Shown here: piece by piece, positions 1-8,579 of the stretch
Layout of the letters: the number at the start of each line of letters is the position of its first letter
Position numbering within the stretch: position 1 is the first letter of the stretch
From: Chlamydiia bacterium
GTDB lineage: Bacteria > Chlamydiota > Chlamydiia > Chlamydiales > 2-12-FULL-49-11
Direction of reading: 5' to 3'
Assembly: GCA_022601435.1 (NCBI GenBank)
Contig: JAJACQ010000009.1
Coordinates: 1-43,969, forward strand
DNA: 43,969 nt
The notes under the pieces: model-generated
The model's database searches: none
What the model saw: only the letters and a program-made list of their open reading frames with translations
What the model was told of the DNA's origin: nothing
Program-made: the position numbers and the translations under genes

Positions 1-3
1 ATA

Positions 4-330
4 ATGGAATCATCTTTACTTGGGGTTTTCTATAATCTCTTCTTTCCAATTTCCATGATCCCTACTTTAATTCTTCTTCTTTTAACTTTTTGTCTTTACC
101 CATTTACAAAAAGTCTTTTTCTTTTAAAAATCGCAGAATTTTTATCTCAGCCATTTTTAGAATCAATCCTCTATGGAACAGGATTTTTTAACCTCTTAAT
201 TAAATTGCCCCGTTTAAATAGTCATGTCATTTCTTTTTTTAGTTGCGCGCTTATTTTATACTGCTTCATGAAAGAAAAAGAAGCTTTTGAGGAAAAATTG
301 ATTTTACAAGATGGTTTTTCATTGACTTAA
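4..330 (+). CDS. Small hydrophobic hypothetical protein (possibly 5'-truncated)
   Basis: I do not recognise this 108-residue product. It has a long N-terminal hydrophobic run (about residues 5-40) and a second one near residues 74-90, so it is probably a small inner-membrane protein. The codon before the ATG is open and the frame reaches the window edge, so the real start may lie upstream. The stop codon overlaps the spacer just behind the -35 box of the tRNA-His promoter. Function unknown. Confidence 0.45.
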   Translation: MESSLLGVFYNLFFPISMIPTLILLLLTFCLYPFTKSLFLLKIAEFLSQPFLESILYGTGFFNLLIKLPRLNSHVISFFSCALILYCFMKEKEAFEEKLILQDGFSLT

Positions 331-350
331 TTTTATATTAAAGTTATAAT
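322..350 (+). promoter_or_regulatory. Sigma-66/70-type promoter of tRNA-His
   Basis: TTGACT (322-327) and TATAAT (345-350) are separated by exactly 17 bases, close to the consensus for the chlamydial major sigma factor. The expected start point, about 7 bases after the -10 box, falls just before the tRNA. The -35 box lies inside the last codons of the preceding ORF. Confidence 0.8.
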
Positions 351-364
351 TTTTGCATCCTTAT

Positions 365-439
365 GGCGGTAGTAGCTCAGTTGGTTAGAGCACCAGATTG
401 TGATTCTGGGGGTCGCGGGTTCGAGCCCCGTTTATCGCC
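365..439 (+). tRNA. tRNA-His (anticodon GTG)
   Basis: The cloverleaf is complete: acceptor stem 365-372 with 432-439, D-arm with AGCTCAG, anticodon stem CCAGA/TCTGG around the loop TTGTGAT, and T-arm with loop TTCGAGC. Anticodon GTG decodes histidine. The extra 5' G at 365 pairs with the C at 439, the G-1:C73 pair that identifies tRNA-His. CCA is not encoded and must be added after transcription. Confidence 0.95.
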
Positions 440-544
440 CACTTTTTTTTTATAGTTGGATCTTCTCTTAAAATATTTTTTTTTAAAAAAATAAAGAATT
501 GTGTATGTTATTCTCTTACTCACTATTAAAAATAAAGAGATCAC

Positions 545-1327
545 ATGAAAAAAACATTTTTTTTATCGCTTATACTATTCAATTTAATTTGCTCCATTTC
601 TTATTGCGATGAATATGCGGGTCATCCAGGATATAACGATTGCAACTATCAAACAAATGGCGAATTATTTTTTTTAAAAAACGAAATTTCAGACCTTAAA
701 AATGCTGTTATATTTGATATTGGTGCCAATGTTGGAAACTGGACAACATCAGCATTAGCAATAAATAACAGTGCTACAATATTTTCATTTGAACCAAATC
801 CTAACACCTACGAAATTTTACTTAAGAACATCGGCACAAATGATAATATTAAACTTCATAAATTCGGTTTTTCAAATAAAGTACAAAAAAACAAAATCTT
901 CTTTACCTATGGACATATAAGTGAGCAGGCAAACTCCCTAGATGGGCTATATTATCGACCAATACTTAAGAAATTACTTAAAATAAAACCTAAAAAAATA
1001 TCTGTAAATCTAAGCACCCTTGATAATTTTTTAGAAAACTCTGAAATAAAAAAAATTGATCTTTTGAAAATTGATACAGAAGGTGAAGAGTACAATATTT
1101 TATGTGGAGCAACAAAAGCACTTTCAAAAGGTCTTATTTCGAGAATACAATTTGAATATGGCGGCTGTTATATTGATGCAAAGACAAAGCTTGAAGATGT
1201 CTATTATTTATTAACATCGTTTGGATATAAGATTTATAGGCTTTTACCAGAAGATAAACTAGAAATTACTAAATGGGATCCCATTTTAGAAAATTATCAG
1301 TATAGTAACTACATAGCTATACTATGA
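545..1327 (+). CDS. FkbM-family SAM-dependent methyltransferase with signal peptide
   Basis: This 260-residue protein has the two hallmark blocks of FkbM methyltransferases: a SAM-binding motif FDIGANVGNWT (about residues 57-67) and IDLLKIDTEGEE (about 175-186). Such enzymes methylate sugar or peptide oxygen or nitrogen atoms. Unusually, the N-terminus (KK, then a hydrophobic stretch ending near ISYCDE) looks like a cleavable Sec signal, which would place the enzyme outside the cytosol; two cysteines follow soon after the predicted cleavage site. The stop overlaps the convergent ftsK stop by 6 bases. The acceptor substrate cannot be told from sequence. Confidence 0.8.
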   Translation: MKKTFFLSLILFNLICSISYCDEYAGHPGYNDCNYQTNGELFFLKNEISDLKNAVIFDIGANVGNWTTSALAINNSATIFSFEPNPNTYEILLKNIGTNDNIKLHKFGFSNKVQKNKIFFTYGHISEQANSLDGLYYRPILKKLLKIKPKKISVNLSTLDNFLENSEIKKIDLLKIDTEGEEYNILCGATKALSKGLISRIQFEYGGCYIDAKTKLEDVYYLLTSFGYKIYRLLPEDKLEITKWDPILENYQYSNYIAIL

Positions 1328-3718
1328 ATCTAAATCGTCTCTTAAAATCTTACGAGGTTTACTACCATCGGCACCACTGATAATACCATTTTCTTCTAAA
1401 GCATCCATTAATGAAGCAGCCCGAGCATAACCAATTTTAAGTTTGCGCTGTAAAAAAGTTGTAGATGCTGTTTTAAAAGACATCACGATCTCTAATGCTT
1501 TTGGATATAAAGGATCCATATTTTGCTCTTTTTCGGCAACTAACACATCTTCTTTAGAGATATTATCAAATGAGTCAAACAAATAATTTGTTGGAAAGCG
1601 ATCTTGAATATGACGAACAACTTTTTTAATATCTTCATCAGAAACATAAACACCTTGGCATCTTAATAATTCTGCTGTACCCGGCGCTAAGAAAAGCATA
1701 TCTCCATTTCCTAATAAACTTTCAGCACCATTTTCATCTAAGATGATTTGGCTATTTATTCTAGAAGACACTTTAAAAGCAATTCTTGTAGGAAAGTTTG
1801 CTTTAATAAGTCCTGTAATCACTTCACGAGATGGTCTTTGAGTTGCCAAGACTAAGTGTATACCGACAGCTCGAGCCATCTGTGCAATTCGGGCAATCGG
1901 AGTTTCTAAATCAGAAGATGACGTCATCATAAGGTCTGCAAACTCATCGATAATTGCAACCATATAATACATTTCACTAGGAATTTCCATTTCTAGGCTT
2001 GCTTCATAATCTTTATCAATCTTACGTTTATTAAATGCTGCAATGTTTCTAACGCCTAAGCGCTTTAACATTTCATAACGGTATTTCATTTCCTTAACAA
2101 TCCACTTTAACGCTGCATAGGCACCCTCAGGCTCAGTAATCACAGGAGCAATTAAATGAGGGATTTTTGCAAAAAAGGTTAATTCAACTTTTTTGGGATC
2201 GACAAGCAAAAGCTTAACTTTATCAGGAGTACAATTCATCAAGATAGACATGATCATCGTATTTATACAAACAGATTTTCCTGAACCAGTAGCCCCTGCA
2301 ATAATACAGTGAGGCATCTTTGTTAAATCACACATCACATCTTCGCCACGCACAGTTTTTCCAAGTAACACCGGAATGTTGTGTTTTGATGGAAGCTTAC
2401 GATACGAATTGAGCATATCTTTAAATCCAACATCTTGCGGAATTAAAGAGGGAATTTCTACACCAACAGCTGCTTTTCCAGGTATTGGAGCAATAATACG
2501 AATAGAGCGAGCTTGTAAATTAAGAGCAATATCATTTTCTAAGGCTTTAATTTTTTGAACTTTTACGCCAATTGCTGGATGGACTTCAAAAGAAGTGATC
2601 GTAGGACCAGAGTGGATGTGGCCAACTTTTGCATCAATAGAAAAGCTCGCTAACGTCTGTTCTAAAATCTGAGCTTTTTCTTGAAGCTCTCGTTTTAGGC
2701 CTGTTTGATCAACTTCAGGAGTATTAGTTAATAGATCAAGAGGAGGAAGATCATAATTCCTTTCTTTTACTTTTCCTTTGGGAGCTTTTACCTGTTTTGC
2801 AAATTCTACTTTTGCATCAGTTGCGAATGAATGATTGTGAAAGATTTCCTGGCGTTTAGGCTGCGGTAGCATTTTTAATTCTTTTTTAGGAATTTCTTTG
2901 ACTTCTTTTTTAGCTTTTTTTAAGGCCTTAGGTTCACGTCGATTGCGTTTCTTTTCGCCAAAACCTGTATATGGAGGGATCATCGAAGAAGCCAAAGGTT
3001 GTTTTTTTCCTTTTTTAGTTTGCTTAACTTGCATAAAAGAAAACTTTCTCATCAAGAATAAAATTTTTCTAAGCGCAAAGACAATGTAGTCAGAAAGTAC
3101 AGGGAAGTAGCTAGCAATTTTTCTAAAGAGCTTAAAAAAGCTCATATCTGTTAACAAGACAAAGCCAATAATCGCTAAATTAAAGAAGGTGAGCAGCACT
3201 CCCACATCGCTTAGCAAGTGTTGGAGGTTTAAAGGCATCATATCTTTATAAATATAATAGAAAGGAACGCCACCAAGATTATATCTTATATATTTGATAG
3301 GGACAGAGGCATTAATAATCACATTTTCAGAATAAACACGATCGTATAAAGGTGAAAAGTCTAGCCATTTAGTCTCAGCAAAAAGATTTAAGAGAATGCA
3401 AAGTGAAGAAACATGTAAGCACATATAAGCAACTTTCGGACCAAGGCCTTTACGCTCGCGGTTGACCATATATTTCCAACCAAAAAAAGCCAAAAAGGAC
3501 ACGATAACATAACTTCCTAAACCAAATAAGTAGTTTAAGCAATGGGCAACAACATGACCCACCAATCCCAAAACATTCCTCTCATGATGACCGTCAACAA
3601 ATGTAAATAGGCACAAGAATAGAAAGAGTGATCCTGCAATAATAAAAACGCCGCGCGCCTCAGGATGCGGCTCGGCCTTCTTCTTGCGTTTTTTGCGTGT
3701 ACGAATTGCCCTCTTCAT
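1322..3718 (-). CDS. ftsK: DNA translocase FtsK/SpoIIIE
   Basis: FtsK pumps chromosomal DNA through the closing division septum and directs dimer resolution. The 798-residue reading from the ATG at 3718 has an N-terminal Lys/Arg run, about four membrane segments in the first 200 residues, a basic linker, and the RecA-like motor: Walker A GATGSGKS with its Lys near residue 481 and Walker B VAIIDEFADLMM. A C-terminal gamma (KOPS-reading) winged helix begins near DPLYPKALEIV. An in-frame start 12 codons upstream (3754) is possible but has a poorer ribosome site. Adjacency to yycJ, divergent here, matches the order I recall from Chlamydia. Confidence 0.95.
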   Translation of the reverse strand: MKRAIRTRKKRKKKAEPHPEARGVFIIAGSLFLFLCLFTFVDGHHERNVLGLVGHVVAHCLNYLFGLGSYVIVSFLAFFGWKYMVNRERKGLGPKVAYMCLHVSSLCILLNLFAETKWLDFSPLYDRVYSENVIINASVPIKYIRYNLGGVPFYYIYKDMMPLNLQHLLSDVGVLLTFFNLAIIGFVLLTDMSFFKLFRKIASYFPVLSDYIVFALRKILFLMRKFSFMQVKQTKKGKKQPLASSMIPPYTGFGEKKRNRREPKALKKAKKEVKEIPKKELKMLPQPKRQEIFHNHSFATDAKVEFAKQVKAPKGKVKERNYDLPPLDLLTNTPEVDQTGLKRELQEKAQILEQTLASFSIDAKVGHIHSGPTITSFEVHPAIGVKVQKIKALENDIALNLQARSIRIIAPIPGKAAVGVEIPSLIPQDVGFKDMLNSYRKLPSKHNIPVLLGKTVRGEDVMCDLTKMPHCIIAGATGSGKSVCINTMIMSILMNCTPDKVKLLLVDPKKVELTFFAKIPHLIAPVITEPEGAYAALKWIVKEMKYRYEMLKRLGVRNIAAFNKRKIDKDYEASLEMEIPSEMYYMVAIIDEFADLMMTSSSDLETPIARIAQMARAVGIHLVLATQRPSREVITGLIKANFPTRIAFKVSSRINSQIILDENGAESLLGNGDMLFLAPGTAELLRCQGVYVSDEDIKKVVRHIQDRFPTNYLFDSFDNISKEDVLVAEKEQNMDPLYPKALEIVMSFKTASTTFLQRKLKIGYARAASLMDALEENGIISGADGSKPRKILRDDLDS

Positions 3719-3757
3719 ATCCCTTAACATATCATATCGTATCTTTATTGTCATGCA

Positions 3758-3845
3758 GCGGGGGCTTTACCCCCGCACCCCCACCAAAGGGACAAAGTCC
3801 CTTTGGAAACCCTTGCATGTTTTTGCGCACGCACAAAAAAACAAA
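3758..3845 (+). repeat. Double-hairpin repeat family, copy A, with third hairpin
   Basis: Hairpin 1 pairs 3758-3764 with 3770-3776 (GCGGGGG/CCCCCGC). Hairpin 2 pairs 3784-3792 with 3798-3806 (CCAAAGGGA/TCCCTTTGG). Conserved GGAAACCCTTG follows, then an imperfect TTTTTGCG...GCACAAAA hairpin near 3820-3840. The order and linkers match copies B and C in the same orientation. With copy S1 and an AT box it fills the 355-base gap between ftsK and yycJ. Confidence 0.75.
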
Positions 3846-3877
3846 TAAAACACGCTTCTCGTTTCTTCGATTTATTC

Positions 3878-3910
3878 CGTAATTATGACATAATTATTAT
3901 TTTCCATAAC
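3878..3910 (+). repeat. AT-rich conserved box (copy 1)
   Basis: The motif CGTAATTATGA..TAATTAT..., ending in TTTTCCATAAC, recurs at 8462-8495 and 14735-14768, each time 30-80 bases after a double-hairpin copy, and inverted at 25345-25390. TAATTATnnnnTAATTAT is partly self-complementary. Confidence 0.6.
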
Positions 3911-3950
3911 AAGAAAAAAGATTTAGTAGAGGTGATGGATTTTCGATGAG

Positions 3951-4019
3951 GTTTTTTCTATAGTCGGGTCGATAGTGTACAGGTAGTACTCGGAGACCCA
4001 AAATAGGAAAAATAGACCC
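3951..4019 (+). repeat. GTAC-loop hairpin repeat, copy S1
   Basis: A long hairpin: outer stem TTTTCTAT/ATAGGAAAA with a T.G wobble, middle stem GGGTC (3966-3970) with GACCC (3995-3999), and an inner GTAC (3977-3980) pairing with GTAC (3986-3989). AAAATAGACCC follows. Copies S2 and S3 at 25508 and 25631 keep the same design with different middle-stem sequences. Confidence 0.7.
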
Positions 4020-4109
4020 AAAAATAGAAACCTCCATAAAAAAACTAGAATGGTTGACGAAGAAGCAGATTCTTGCTAACATTCGCTTTATTATATGAGG
4101 TAGTTTTTT

Positions 4110-4883
4110 ATGCGTGGTATATGTCCGCTGTCGTCTGGTTCTGGTGGAAATATGATCTATGTGGGATCAGAGAAAACAAAGCTTTTGTTTGACGTTGGAT
4201 TAAGTTTTAAGAAGATCAACGAAAAGCTTGCTGAAATTGATTTGACGATTGATGACATTGACGCGATTGTCATTTCCCATGAGCATAGTGATCACATTAA
4301 AGGTATTGAGCAGATTGCAAAGCATACAACGATTCCAATTTTATGTAATGGCGATACTGCAAAAGCAATTTGTGAAGTGATTGACACAAGACCGAATTTT
4401 CAAATTTTTTCAACTGGCGAATCTTTTACGTTTCAAGATATCACAATTAATCCGTTTAGCATTCAGCATGACACTTTAGATCCAGTGGCGTTTACTTTAG
4501 AGTTTGATAGTTTAAAAGTGGGCATTTGCACAGATCTTGGTTTTGCTTCCAATTTAGTAGCGCATCATTTACAAAATTGTGATTATCTTTATATCGAGGC
4601 AAATCACGAAGAAGCAATGGTGCACGCTTGTGCCCGGCCGCTTATTTATAAAAAACGTGTTTTAGGAAGGCAAGGTCATCTTTCCAATAAAGCTTGTGCA
4701 GAACTCATTGAAAAAGTACACCACAACAACCTGAAACATATTTATTTAGCTCACCTTTCATCAGAATGCAACGATCCTGATGTGGCCCTAAAAACAGTGA
4801 GTGATCATATGAAGTCTTGCGATATAGAAACTCCCCTTTCTATTGCTTTTCAAGAAACAATCAGTAAAAAGATTGAATTTTAA
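4110..4883 (+). CDS. yycJ: YycJ/WalJ-type metallo-beta-lactamase-fold hydrolase
   Basis: A 257-residue cytosolic MBL-fold protein. The metal-binding signature HEHSDH is at residues 57-62, preceded by the family start LSSGSGGNMIYV and LLFDVG. Further ligand blocks are GICTDLG, YIEANH and the C-terminal LAHLSSECN. Members are implicated in nuclease-type functions and cell-wall or DNA metabolism, but the physiological substrate is not settled. GAGGT lies 8 bases before the ATG. Synteny with ftsK supports orthology to the chlamydial yycJ gene. Confidence 0.88.
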   Translation: MRGICPLSSGSGGNMIYVGSEKTKLLFDVGLSFKKINEKLAEIDLTIDDIDAIVISHEHSDHIKGIEQIAKHTTIPILCNGDTAKAICEVIDTRPNFQIFSTGESFTFQDITINPFSIQHDTLDPVAFTLEFDSLKVGICTDLGFASNLVAHHLQNCDYLYIEANHEEAMVHACARPLIYKKRVLGRQGHLSNKACAELIEKVHHNNLKHIYLAHLSSECNDPDVALKTVSDHMKSCDIETPLSIAFQETISKKIEF

Positions 4884-4936
4884 ATAATTTTATTCTATTT
4901 CGAAGTTAATAACTTGAAGGAATAGGAAAAATTAGC

Positions 4937-5995
4937 ATGTCAAAACTTCCAAATCTTGTAGTTGCAGATGAGTTTTATTTCGACAGACCTTTTATGAAGA
5001 AAAAGATCAAGCTTTGGACTCCCTTGCTTTTTGTTGCGGCCCTAACACTTCCCTTATTTAGAAATGTAGTAGACGTCCCCTTATTGATTGCAGGAGGAAT
5101 TACAATCCTTCTTTTTATTTTTATGCTTCAGATAGTAAAACTTTTTAAAGACAACATCCTCCCTCCTACAACAAATCAATACATCAGAGAAAGGTATGAA
5201 AGAGAAGGTGAAAGCGCCTTTGAAGTGAACGCAAGTATTACATTAACAGATCATATCATGTTAAAAGGCTCTTTTTTTAATGGCCAAACTTCGTCCATCG
5301 AAAATAAAGACAAAAAAATCATCGTAGCATTTAGCGGCAACCTTGGCTTTGTAGATAGAGCTACTGTAGAGAGTTATCAAGCAGATCTTCCAGGATATGA
5401 TATTGTTAATTTCAACTACCGCGGAAGCTTAAATTCAGAAGGAAAATTTCCGACTTATAAAAAACTCGTAAATGACGGCATTGAAATTGTAGATAGCTTA
5501 ATTGCTCAAGGATACTCCCCTCAAAATATCACACTTCTCGGATGCTCACTTGGCGGTATTATTTCAATCGGCGTAAAAGAACACTTTGATAAAATCCTCC
5601 CAGACAATCAAGCTCTTCCTTTGATTGTCTACCACAGCTTTTCTGATATCATCACCATGGGTAAACACTCAACTGATACTTTTATCGTGTGCGATAAAAA
5701 CTCTACCTACTTCGAATGCTTTACAAGCTACATCAAACCCGTCCTTAAAATTTTAGTCGCTCCAATTGTCTATCTACTCGGATGGGACTTTACAATCACA
5801 GCTGATCGGTGGGAAAAACTCAAAGGCCGCAAAAGCGCTTTCGGCGGAGGTAAAAAAGATATCATTGCCTCCCCTTCCGTCTCTTTAGCCTCCTATCTTA
5901 AAGACAACGGTGTTTCAAATAATGTTTATATAGAAGAAAAAGAACACGCCTGTTTCGACGTTCAAAGCATCATTAAAAACTTTTTAAACAAATAG
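4937..5995 (+). CDS. Membrane-anchored alpha/beta hydrolase, paralogue 1
   Basis: This 352-residue protein starts with two closely spaced hydrophobic segments (about residues 28-45 and 49-70), followed by an alpha/beta-hydrolase fold. The nucleophile elbow GCSLGG gives Ser204, and the late KEHAC motif gives a candidate catalytic His337. It resembles its neighbour at 6089-7159 in order and sequence (NITLxGxSxGG, VKEHF, GWDxxxxxxRW, AFGG), so the two arose by tandem duplication. The substrate is unknown; esterase, lipase or peptidase activity is possible. Paired anchors at the N-terminus would suit inner-membrane attachment or an inclusion-membrane topology. Confidence 0.7.
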   Translation: MSKLPNLVVADEFYFDRPFMKKKIKLWTPLLFVAALTLPLFRNVVDVPLLIAGGITILLFIFMLQIVKLFKDNILPPTTNQYIRERYEREGESAFEVNASITLTDHIMLKGSFFNGQTSSIENKDKKIIVAFSGNLGFVDRATVESYQADLPGYDIVNFNYRGSLNSEGKFPTYKKLVNDGIEIVDSLIAQGYSPQNITLLGCSLGGIISIGVKEHFDKILPDNQALPLIVYHSFSDIITMGKHSTDTFIVCDKNSTYFECFTSYIKPVLKILVAPIVYLLGWDFTITADRWEKLKGRKSAFGGGKKDIIASPSVSLASYLKDNGVSNNVYIEEKEHACFDVQSIIKNFLNK

Positions 5996-6088
5996 TTTTT
6001 ATTTTAATCTTCTCTGTTCTTTGCTTAATATTGAAGATCTTGTTAAAATCTAGATTGATTTAATAATCAAAACTAAATAGGTATAAGC

Positions 6089-7159
6089 ATGCAACCAATA
6101 ACAACAGGCGTTCAATTACAAAATTCAAGTAATGAAATTGACCCTCAATTGAATGAACCGACCCTTACTATAAAAGATGAATTTAGAAAAAATCTTCCCG
6201 TTGACCCAGTTGCAATTGCAGCAGTTGTTTCTATTGCTGCGTTAGCTGCTTTAATTGCCATTTCATTTGTGTTCTTTCCGCTAGCTGCAGCTATACCAAT
6301 TACAATTATAGGTTCTATTGCTTTACTTGCAGGTTTTGGTATTGATGGAGCCACAAAAGCTGTTCTTCCATCATCATTTGGACTTTTTCCTTTTATTTAC
6401 AGTTTATTCACAGGTATGCGTACAAATGTATCATTTGAAACAAGTGATGGCAAAAGAACTATCGGTGCTTTTAGAAGTGATTATAATTCTTTAACCCCTC
6501 TAAACGAAAGAAAAATTATAGTTATTTTTCATGGAAATGGTGAAATAGCAGATGAGTTCTCAATAAATTACCATAGAGATGATCTCATACGACATTTTTA
6601 CCCAAATCGAGAGATCAATTCTTCAATACCTTTAACTGAAGAAATGACTAATGATTATATTGATGTAAACTACGAAAATTGTGGAGAAGGGGTTATGCCT
6701 CGCCATGAAAAGCTTGTTCAAAATGGTATTGAGCTTGTTGAGAGTCTTGAAAAAATGGGATACCAACGAGAAAACATCACTCTATTTGGTCACTCTATCG
6801 GCGGAACAATTGCTGTTCCCGTTAAAGAGCATTTCGAAAAGCAAAATGAGGATCAGAAGATAAAGTTGATCGCTTATCATACTTTAAATAACATGAAAGC
6901 TACAGTTAAGCATTTTATGGGATCAGCTCCAGAAAACTCCTTTTTAGATTGGTATACTGAGCAAATCGGATGGGATTATGAATTTACTCCTGAAAGATGG
7001 CAAAACTTAAGCGAAGCAAAAGCTTTTGGTGGTTTTTTTTGGGATAGGGTTATTACGCCAAATATCTCTTTAGCGGAAAATCTACAAAATGCCGGAGTTA
7101 ATGATAATGTGTTTATTCGACTTAAAAGTCACATGCAAATAGACCTAAATGAAGGATAG
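6089..7159 (+). CDS. Membrane-anchored alpha/beta hydrolase, paralogue 2
   Basis: A 356-residue paralogue of the preceding gene. After a polar N-terminus, an Ala/Ile-rich double membrane segment spans about residues 40-88. The hydrolase elbow GHSIGG gives Ser236 and KSHMQ gives a candidate His348. An upstream block VIFHGNGE resembles the oxyanion-side HG motif of this fold, which paralogue 1 has only as AFSGNLG. The protein ends 9 residues after the His, lacking the last helix of paralogue 1. The minus-strand gene behind it ends 5 bases away. Role unknown. Confidence 0.7.
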   Translation: MQPITTGVQLQNSSNEIDPQLNEPTLTIKDEFRKNLPVDPVAIAAVVSIAALAALIAISFVFFPLAAAIPITIIGSIALLAGFGIDGATKAVLPSSFGLFPFIYSLFTGMRTNVSFETSDGKRTIGAFRSDYNSLTPLNERKIIVIFHGNGEIADEFSINYHRDDLIRHFYPNREINSSIPLTEEMTNDYIDVNYENCGEGVMPRHEKLVQNGIELVESLEKMGYQRENITLFGHSIGGTIAVPVKEHFEKQNEDQKIKLIAYHTLNNMKATVKHFMGSAPENSFLDWYTEQIGWDYEFTPERWQNLSEAKAFGGFFWDRVITPNISLAENLQNAGVNDNVFIRLKSHMQIDLNEG

Positions 7160-7163
7160 TCTT

Positions 7164-8255
7164 TTATTTCTTAGGCTTCTTGGAGCGGATGCGAGTCACT
7201 TCTTTCATCTTCTCTTTTGATTCTCTAGCACGATCTTTCAAAGATTTCTTTGGCTTACGTTTTGGGATCACACCTTGCAGTAGTGATGAGAGGCCTTTAT
7301 TATCTTTATCCGCTTCATCTTCTTGAGAGATTTGCTTTTCACTCAGATCAAGCTGCGAAGTTCCTGGCCCTTCAATAGACTTTAAGCGATCCGATAGTTG
7401 TCTTAAGGATTCTAAGCGTTGAGATAGTTCATGAAGTTTAGTATTCACAGGAGCTTTTTCTGTACCTTTCATGCTAGCAAGAAGTTTTTCTTCGGAATCG
7501 AATTTTGAAGAGAACATTGCAGCTGCGTTACTGTAGTCTGGAGAGAATAAGAAGGGGCGCAAAGCTGATGGAACTGTAGTATAGAAATCATCGGCTAGAT
7601 CTGGCTCTAGTTCTTCTTTAGCTTGCTGTTTTGGGGGGCGTCCACGTTTAGGTCTCGGATTTAAGGCATCGGATGAATAATAAGTTTTAGATTTTACATC
7701 CAAAATATCTCTTGTTTGTGAGACATCTTTAGGGACGCGGGCGGTAAATTTATGTTCTTTTAATTTGTTAAGCATAATAATACCGACATCTAGATCTTCT
7801 TCAAAGACAAAGACAACTTCATTATCGCGTAAGAATTCAATAATACGAACACGTGATCTTTCTTGGTAATACTGTTGCCATTTATCAAGTTCCGTCAAGT
7901 GATCATAGACAAACTCCAAAAAGTTTTCACGAGCACCGCGTGCGCTAATAATTTCTAAAAGTTTTTCTTTAGTATCGATATCGTAAACTTTTTCGGTAAC
8001 AAAACCTTCCATGAATTTACGTGTTTCATAGTAGGTTAATTTTGGGATAGAAACATAGCGATCAGGATTTTCTTTTAATTCCTTTTCTGCAATTTTTAGT
8101 TCTTCTTCGCCTTTATCAAGGTCGTAGTAGACCAAAAAGCCTTCTAATTTATCAAGGTAGAAATCCCTCACGTCGTCGGCTTTAGAAAAAGCCTCCAGCA
8201 GTCTGTGGTATCTCAAGATCAGTGGTTGGCGGCATTTGGAGTAACTCTCTGACAT
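7164..8255 (-). CDS. UPF0158-family protein with AT-hook-like motif
   Basis: The first 150 residues match the UPF0158 type found across chlamydiae (I recall CT429): LEGFLVYYDLDKGEEEL and a following charged helical region. Near residue 195 there is PKRGRPPK, an AT-hook-like core that could contact DNA minor grooves. The C-terminal third is rich in Glu and Lys, has probable coiled coil, and ends in a basic tail (RSKKPKK). AAGGAAG precedes the ATG. Function not established; nucleic-acid binding is inference from the AT-hook and tail. Confidence 0.7.
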   Translation of the reverse strand: MSESYSKCRQPLILRYHRLLEAFSKADDVRDFYLDKLEGFLVYYDLDKGEEELKIAEKELKENPDRYVSIPKLTYYETRKFMEGFVTEKVYDIDTKEKLLEIISARGARENFLEFVYDHLTELDKWQQYYQERSRVRIIEFLRDNEVVFVFEEDLDVGIIMLNKLKEHKFTARVPKDVSQTRDILDVKSKTYYSSDALNPRPKRGRPPKQQAKEELEPDLADDFYTTVPSALRPFLFSPDYSNAAAMFSSKFDSEEKLLASMKGTEKAPVNTKLHELSQRLESLRQLSDRLKSIEGPGTSQLDLSEKQISQEDEADKDNKGLSSLLQGVIPKRKPKKSLKDRARESKEKMKEVTRIRSKKPKK

Positions 8256-8337
8256 ATCTTCCTTTCAAAAATTTTTATGTACTAAGCCTTTAGTTTACCA
8301 CACTATCTCCATCTTATCAAGCAAATTTGACATATGT

Positions 8338-8425
8338 GGGGCGGGGCTCTGCCCCGCACCCCGCCAAAGGGCTATGCCCTTTGGAAACCCTTGTATGTTT
8401 TTTGCGCACTCGCAAAAAAAAACAA
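8338..8425 (+). repeat. Double-hairpin repeat family, copy B, with third hairpin
   Basis: Hairpin 1 pairs 8341-8346 with 8352-8357 (GCGGGG/CCCCGC). Hairpin 2 pairs 8364-8372 with 8376-8384 (CCAAAGGGC/GCCCTTTGG). Hairpin 3 is TTTTTTGCG/CGCAAAAAA around CACT (8398-8419). It lies between the divergent UPF0158 gene and serS. With the AT box at 8462 it accounts for most of this 324-base gap. Confidence 0.75.
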
Positions 8426-8461
8426 AAACATTCAATTGGGAACCTCACATCTTAACTCTCT

Positions 8462-8495
8462 TGTAATTATGAGGTAATTATTTATTTTCCATAAT
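8462..8495 (+). repeat. AT-rich conserved box (copy 2)
   Basis: TGTAATTATGAGGTAATTAT followed by TTATTTTCCATAAT. It has the same order and near-identical sequence as at 3878 and 14735, 37 bases after the third hairpin of copy B. Confidence 0.6.
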
Positions 8496-8579
8496 ATTCA
8501 TAATCAATCAATAGACGCGCATTTTCGGTTGAAAGAATAGTGTTTTTTTGATAAAATCTGACAAAAAATGTGAGAAACT

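Noticed and set aside
2376-2558. Plus-strand ORF inside ftsK
   Set aside because: Antisense shadow of a well-conserved coding region.
3758-3845. Ordinary rho-independent terminator
   Set aside because: The hairpins are not followed by a T-run, and the same multi-hairpin order recurs at other sites in both orientations.
3897-4082. Minus-strand 61-codon ORF
   Set aside because: It reads across hairpin copy S1 and the AT box, has no ribosome site, and its composition follows the repeat.
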